The translations under genes and the position numbers were made by a program. Below, one piece after another: positions 5,812 to 7,595 of a stretch of 7,595 nt of DNA (within the stretch, counting starts at the first letter, position 1; every line of letters starts with the position of its first letter). The notes beneath the pieces were generated by a model. It had not been told where the DNA came from. It did no database searches and saw only the letters and a program-made list of their open reading frames with translations. Origin of the DNA: Tatlockia sp. Its GTDB lineage: Bacteria; Cyanobacteriota; Cyanobacteriia; Cyanobacteriales; Chroococcidiopsidaceae. The stretch lies in assembly GCA_013698215.1 (NCBI GenBank), contig JACCVJ010000270.1, forward strand, positions 1 to 7,595, read 5' to 3'.

Positions 5812-5832
5812 AATGTGACGAGAAAGTGACAG
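5812..5832. promoter_or_regulatory. GTGAC-N6-GTGAC direct repeat, permease copy
   Basis: On the + strand GTGACGAGAAAGTGAC holds two GTGAC half-sites whose starts are 11 bp apart. The surrounding 21 bases match those at 7013-7033 at 20 of 21 positions. It lies 15 bases past the beta-barrel gene's stop and about 175 bases upstream of the permease start. Tandem half-sites one helical turn apart are typical for OmpR/PhoB-type response regulators. The regulator is not identified. Confidence 0.5.
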
Positions 5833-5847
5833 TAGTTTTTAGGGCGA

Positions 5848-6786
5848 TCATCTTAACCCTGGAAGCCCCGAAAAGTTGTAGCCAACTCCAATTACTAGAC
5901 CTACATCTGTATCATCAACAAACCCCACATTTACGCCGGCGGTTGCTGTAAATCGAGGTGTTATCGGTACATCTACACCTCCAGTTAGCAGTAAACCCAC
6001 GTCGCTATTATCACCGGTAGAAATTACTGCCCCACCACCAATATAAGGAGCTATATTGAATCTAGTTGTTCCCAAATTTTTGGTAGGAAAATCGATGGTT
6101 ACAGGCAGCAAGATTGTTGTATTGTCACCAAATAGAACTGAAGGTCTTACAGATAAGTTTCGTGTTAAACCAACTTTGCTAAGGACACTAAAAGAACCTT
6201 CTCCTATCCCTGTATCACCACCAATACCAATATTGCCACCAACACCAATGTAGCTAGAACCAGAGCGGGTAGATCTACCAGGATTCACACCGCCAAAGGG
6301 CGGATTACTACCATCAGATGGTGGTGGTGTCGGTGTTGATGGAGTAGTCGGCGTGCCATCGGATGGTGGTGTTGAGGAGCCATCACTGGGTGCAGTGTTA
6401 TCTAAAGGCCCAGGCTGAGTGGTGGGTGTACTATCCCTAGGTACGGTGTTATCTAAAGGCCCAGGCTGAGTGGTTGGCGTACTACCAGGTGTGGTGTTAT
6501 CAAATGGTGCGGGTTGAGTTGTCGGCGTACCATCGCTGGGTGCAGTGTTATCAAGTGGCGCAGTTTGTGTAGTACCGTTTTGAGGGGCAGAAAGTTGAGC
6601 CATAAGTTTATAATTGGCATTGGCATCTGTACGGTTAAAATTTGGTGCAACTTCATTTACATTTTCGGCAATTATCAATGTATTTTGATCGCGTAGTTTT
6701 GCCGTTTGAGCTTGTGCTGAAACTCCAACTAATAATACAGATGCGCTAGTCATACCGATTAACAAATAAATTTTTCCTAAGTTCAT
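5848..6786 (-). CDS. Secreted Pro/Thr-repeat protein with a probable beta-barrel
   Basis: 312 residues. Residues 1-27 are a signal peptide (hydrophobic stretch, then SAQAQ). Residues 28-73 are polar. Residues 74-148 are four imperfect units of about 17 residues, such as QPGPLDNTVPRDSTPTT, and 149-175 continue Pro/Ser-rich. The last part, about 176-306, is Gly-rich with alternating hydrophobic residues and can be read as about eight beta strands ending GVGYNF, as in small OmpA/OmpX-like outer-membrane barrels. The disordered repeat would then act as a periplasmic or wall-spanning linker. No OmpA-type peptidoglycan-binding domain is visible. ATG 6786 has AGGA five bases upstream. The barrel is inferred from pattern alone and the exact family is not recognised. 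The gene lies between a histidine kinase and a permease gene on the same strand, with gaps of 251 and 210 bases. Confidence 0.8.
   Translation of the reverse strand: MNLGKIYLLIGMTSASVLLVGVSAQAQTAKLRDQNTLIIAENVNEVAPNFNRTDANANYKLMAQLSAPQNGTTQTAPLDNTAPSDGTPTTQPAPFDNTTPGSTPTTQPGPLDNTVPRDSTPTTQPGPLDNTAPSDGSSTPPSDGTPTTPSTPTPPPSDGSNPPFGGVNPGRSTRSGSSYIGVGGNIGIGGDTGIGEGSFSVLSKVGLTRNLSVRPSVLFGDNTTILLPVTIDFPTKNLGTTRFNIAPYIGGGAVISTGDNSDVGLLLTGGVDVPITPRFTATAGVNVGFVDDTDVGLVIGVGYNFSGLPGLR
6343..6567 (-). repeat. In-frame 51-bp tandem repeat in the beta-barrel gene
   Basis: Four imperfect units encode QTAPLDNTAPSDGTPTT, QPAPFDNTTPGSTPTT, QPGPLDNTVPRDSTPTT and a longer QPGPLDNTAPSDG...GTPTT. A 29-base stretch is identical at 6395-6423 and 6446-6474, exactly 51 bp apart, which points to recent duplication or slippage. 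Every length change keeps the frame: unit 2 lacks one codon and unit 4 has an eight-residue insertion. Confidence 0.88.
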
Positions 6787-7037
6787 ATTATTCCTACTTC
6801 CTTGTTGATGAACTATTCAAACATTAAAGGTAATAAGCTCTTTGACTCAGTTGGGGTTAAATTCGTCACCTGTTAAAGTAATACTAGAGACAGATGTAAA
6901 AAATTAAAAAAACCTCAACTGTGATAGCCAAATATATAGGCTTGAACAGCTTATTGACCTAATAGATTATAACTATTAATTACTTAATCTGATACTTTTA
7001 TGATGAGCAACAAATGTGACGACAAAGTGACAGCAAC
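6787..7037. other. Intergenic region upstream of the beta-barrel gene
   Basis: 251 AT-rich bases without a coding frame. It contains the direct-repeat site at 7013-7033 and a small inverted repeat, TAATAG-N7-CTATTA, at 6960-6978. CAGTTGGGG (6848-6856) and CCTCAACTG (6912-6920) form an imperfect, widely spaced inverted pair. Ribosome binding is by AGGA at 6792-6795. The promoter of the beta-barrel gene should lie here, but no confident -35/-10 pair could be chosen. Confidence 0.5.
7013..7033. promoter_or_regulatory. GTGAC-N6-GTGAC direct repeat, beta-barrel copy
   Basis: On the + strand GTGACGACAAAGTGAC, with two GTGAC half-sites whose starts are 11 bp apart. It differs from the 5812-5832 copy by one base (C for G) over 21 positions. 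It begins four bases past the histidine kinase stop and lies about 228 bases upstream of the beta-barrel start. It could be a response-regulator site for that promoter. Confidence 0.5.
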
Positions 7038-7595
7038 TTAAGATTTAGAACTGAGGGGCAATCGGATTTGAAAAGTAGAACCTTGCCCAACTTTGCTAGT
7101 GACACTAATTTGACCGTTGTGAGCTTTAACAATTTGCTCGGCGATCGCAAGTCCCAAACCAAAACCGCCCCTTGCCTTAGTATGTCCCTCATTCCCGCGA
7201 TAAAATCGTTGAAAAATATGGGGCAAATGTGCGGCGGAAATACTCACACCGCTATCGATAACTTGAATCAATCCTTGATGAGCTTGAATCGATAGTTTTA
7301 ACTGCACCGTACCGCCAGCATTCGTATACTTACAAGCATTATTGAGCAAATTCATTACCGCTTGACGAATCAAATTAGCATCAGCTTTTACTTCTACTTT
7401 TTGCGCTGGTAAGTCGTGAATAAAGTTGAGCTTTTGAGCTTGAAGTTTATAATCGTCCAAAACATCTGCTAATAACTGCCTTAAATCTACTTTTGACAAA
7501 GCTTCTGGGGGCAATTTTCCTTCATGACGCGCCAAAAACAATAATTGAGTTACAAGCATACTCATTAACTTAGTAGCCTCAACAATTTTTTCAAA
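7038..7595 (-). CDS. Sensor histidine kinase, 3' part (runs off the window)
   Basis: The frame is open to the window's right edge, reading FEKIVEATKLMSMLVTQLLFLARHEG, the second helix of a HisKA dimerisation domain. The ATG at 7565 is therefore internal and the true start lies outside. The phospho-accepting His and any sensor domain are not in view. The catalytic HATPase_c domain is complete, numbered here from the ATG at 7565. The N box is NLLNNACKY (72-80), the G1 box DSGVSI (104-109), the F box FQRFYR (118-123), and the G2 box GGFGLGLAIA (133-142). It ends FQIRLPLSSKS. The G1 box normally reads DxGxG; here the second Gly is Ser (S108, AGT for GGT). The other ATP-site residues look normal. 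Its cognate regulator is not in the window and may lie to the right. Confidence 0.93.
   Translation of the reverse strand, partial: FEKIVEATKLMSMLVTQLLFLARHEGKLPPEALSKVDLRQLLADVLDDYKLQAQKLNFIHDLPAQKVEVKADANLIRQAVMNLLNNACKYTNAGGTVQLKLSIQAHQGLIQVIDSGVSISAAHLPHIFQRFYRGNEGHTKARGGFGLGLAIAEQIVKAHNGQISVTSKVGQGSTFQIRLPLSSKS

Noticed and set aside
5812..5832. A CRP-type site (TGTGA-N6-TCACA)
   Set aside because: The half-sites are direct, not inverted, repeats.
6453..6656. A 67-residue - strand frame overlapping the beta-barrel gene
   Set aside because: It is a shifted reading of the Pro/Thr repeat with no ribosome site. The main frame has a signal peptide and clean domains.
6848..6920. CAGTTGGGG / CCTCAACTG inverted pair as a terminator
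   Set aside because: The arms are about 55 bases apart and match at only 8 of 9 positions, so a stable hairpin is unlikely.
7068..7295. A + strand frame opposite the histidine kinase
   Set aside because: It is antisense to conserved HATPase motifs and has no coding features of its own.

Overview
The window is a piece of a cyanobacterial chromosome. It holds a phycobilin lyase gene of the CpcT/CpeT family, a pentapeptide-repeat protein and at least ten copies of the octamer GCGATCGC (HIP1), which is typically over-represented in cyanobacteria. It also carries dispersed GC-rich palindromic repeats of cyanobacterial type. I cannot name the species. Nothing looks like a prophage, a transposase gene, a CRISPR array or an RNA gene.

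Left part (1-2874): radC is on the + strand. A 459-base intergenic stretch follows, with three copies and one remnant of a GATCCCCCCTAA-type repeat. Next come a secreted pentapeptide-repeat protein (+) and, tail to tail with it, an exported or membrane-anchored TPR protein (-).

Middle (2875-4267): a short divergent region separates the TPR gene from cpcT (+). The last codons of cpcT lie inside a perfect 14-bp-arm palindrome, so its C-terminal tail appears to come from a repeat. Six bases beyond cpcT, on the - strand, ends a predicted lipoprotein methyltransferase. Its reading frame is broken by one missing base near 4088, which splits the lipoprotein leader from the catalytic domain.

Right part (4276-7595): everything is on the - strand. 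In transcription order there is the 3' part of a sensor histidine kinase (running off the window), a secreted protein with a Pro/Thr-rich tandem repeat followed by a probable small beta-barrel, an APC-family amino acid permease, and the broken methyltransferase. The permease and methyltransferase are 8 bases apart and very likely co-transcribed.

The most interesting signal is a 21-bp sequence (20 of 21 identical) found twice, upstream of the beta-barrel gene and upstream of the permease gene. Each copy holds two GTGAC half-sites 11 bp apart. That geometry suits an OmpR/PhoB-type response regulator, and the neighbouring histidine kinase suggests a local regulon. This is a hypothesis, not a demonstrated system. 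I do not see a complete undescribed system in this window.
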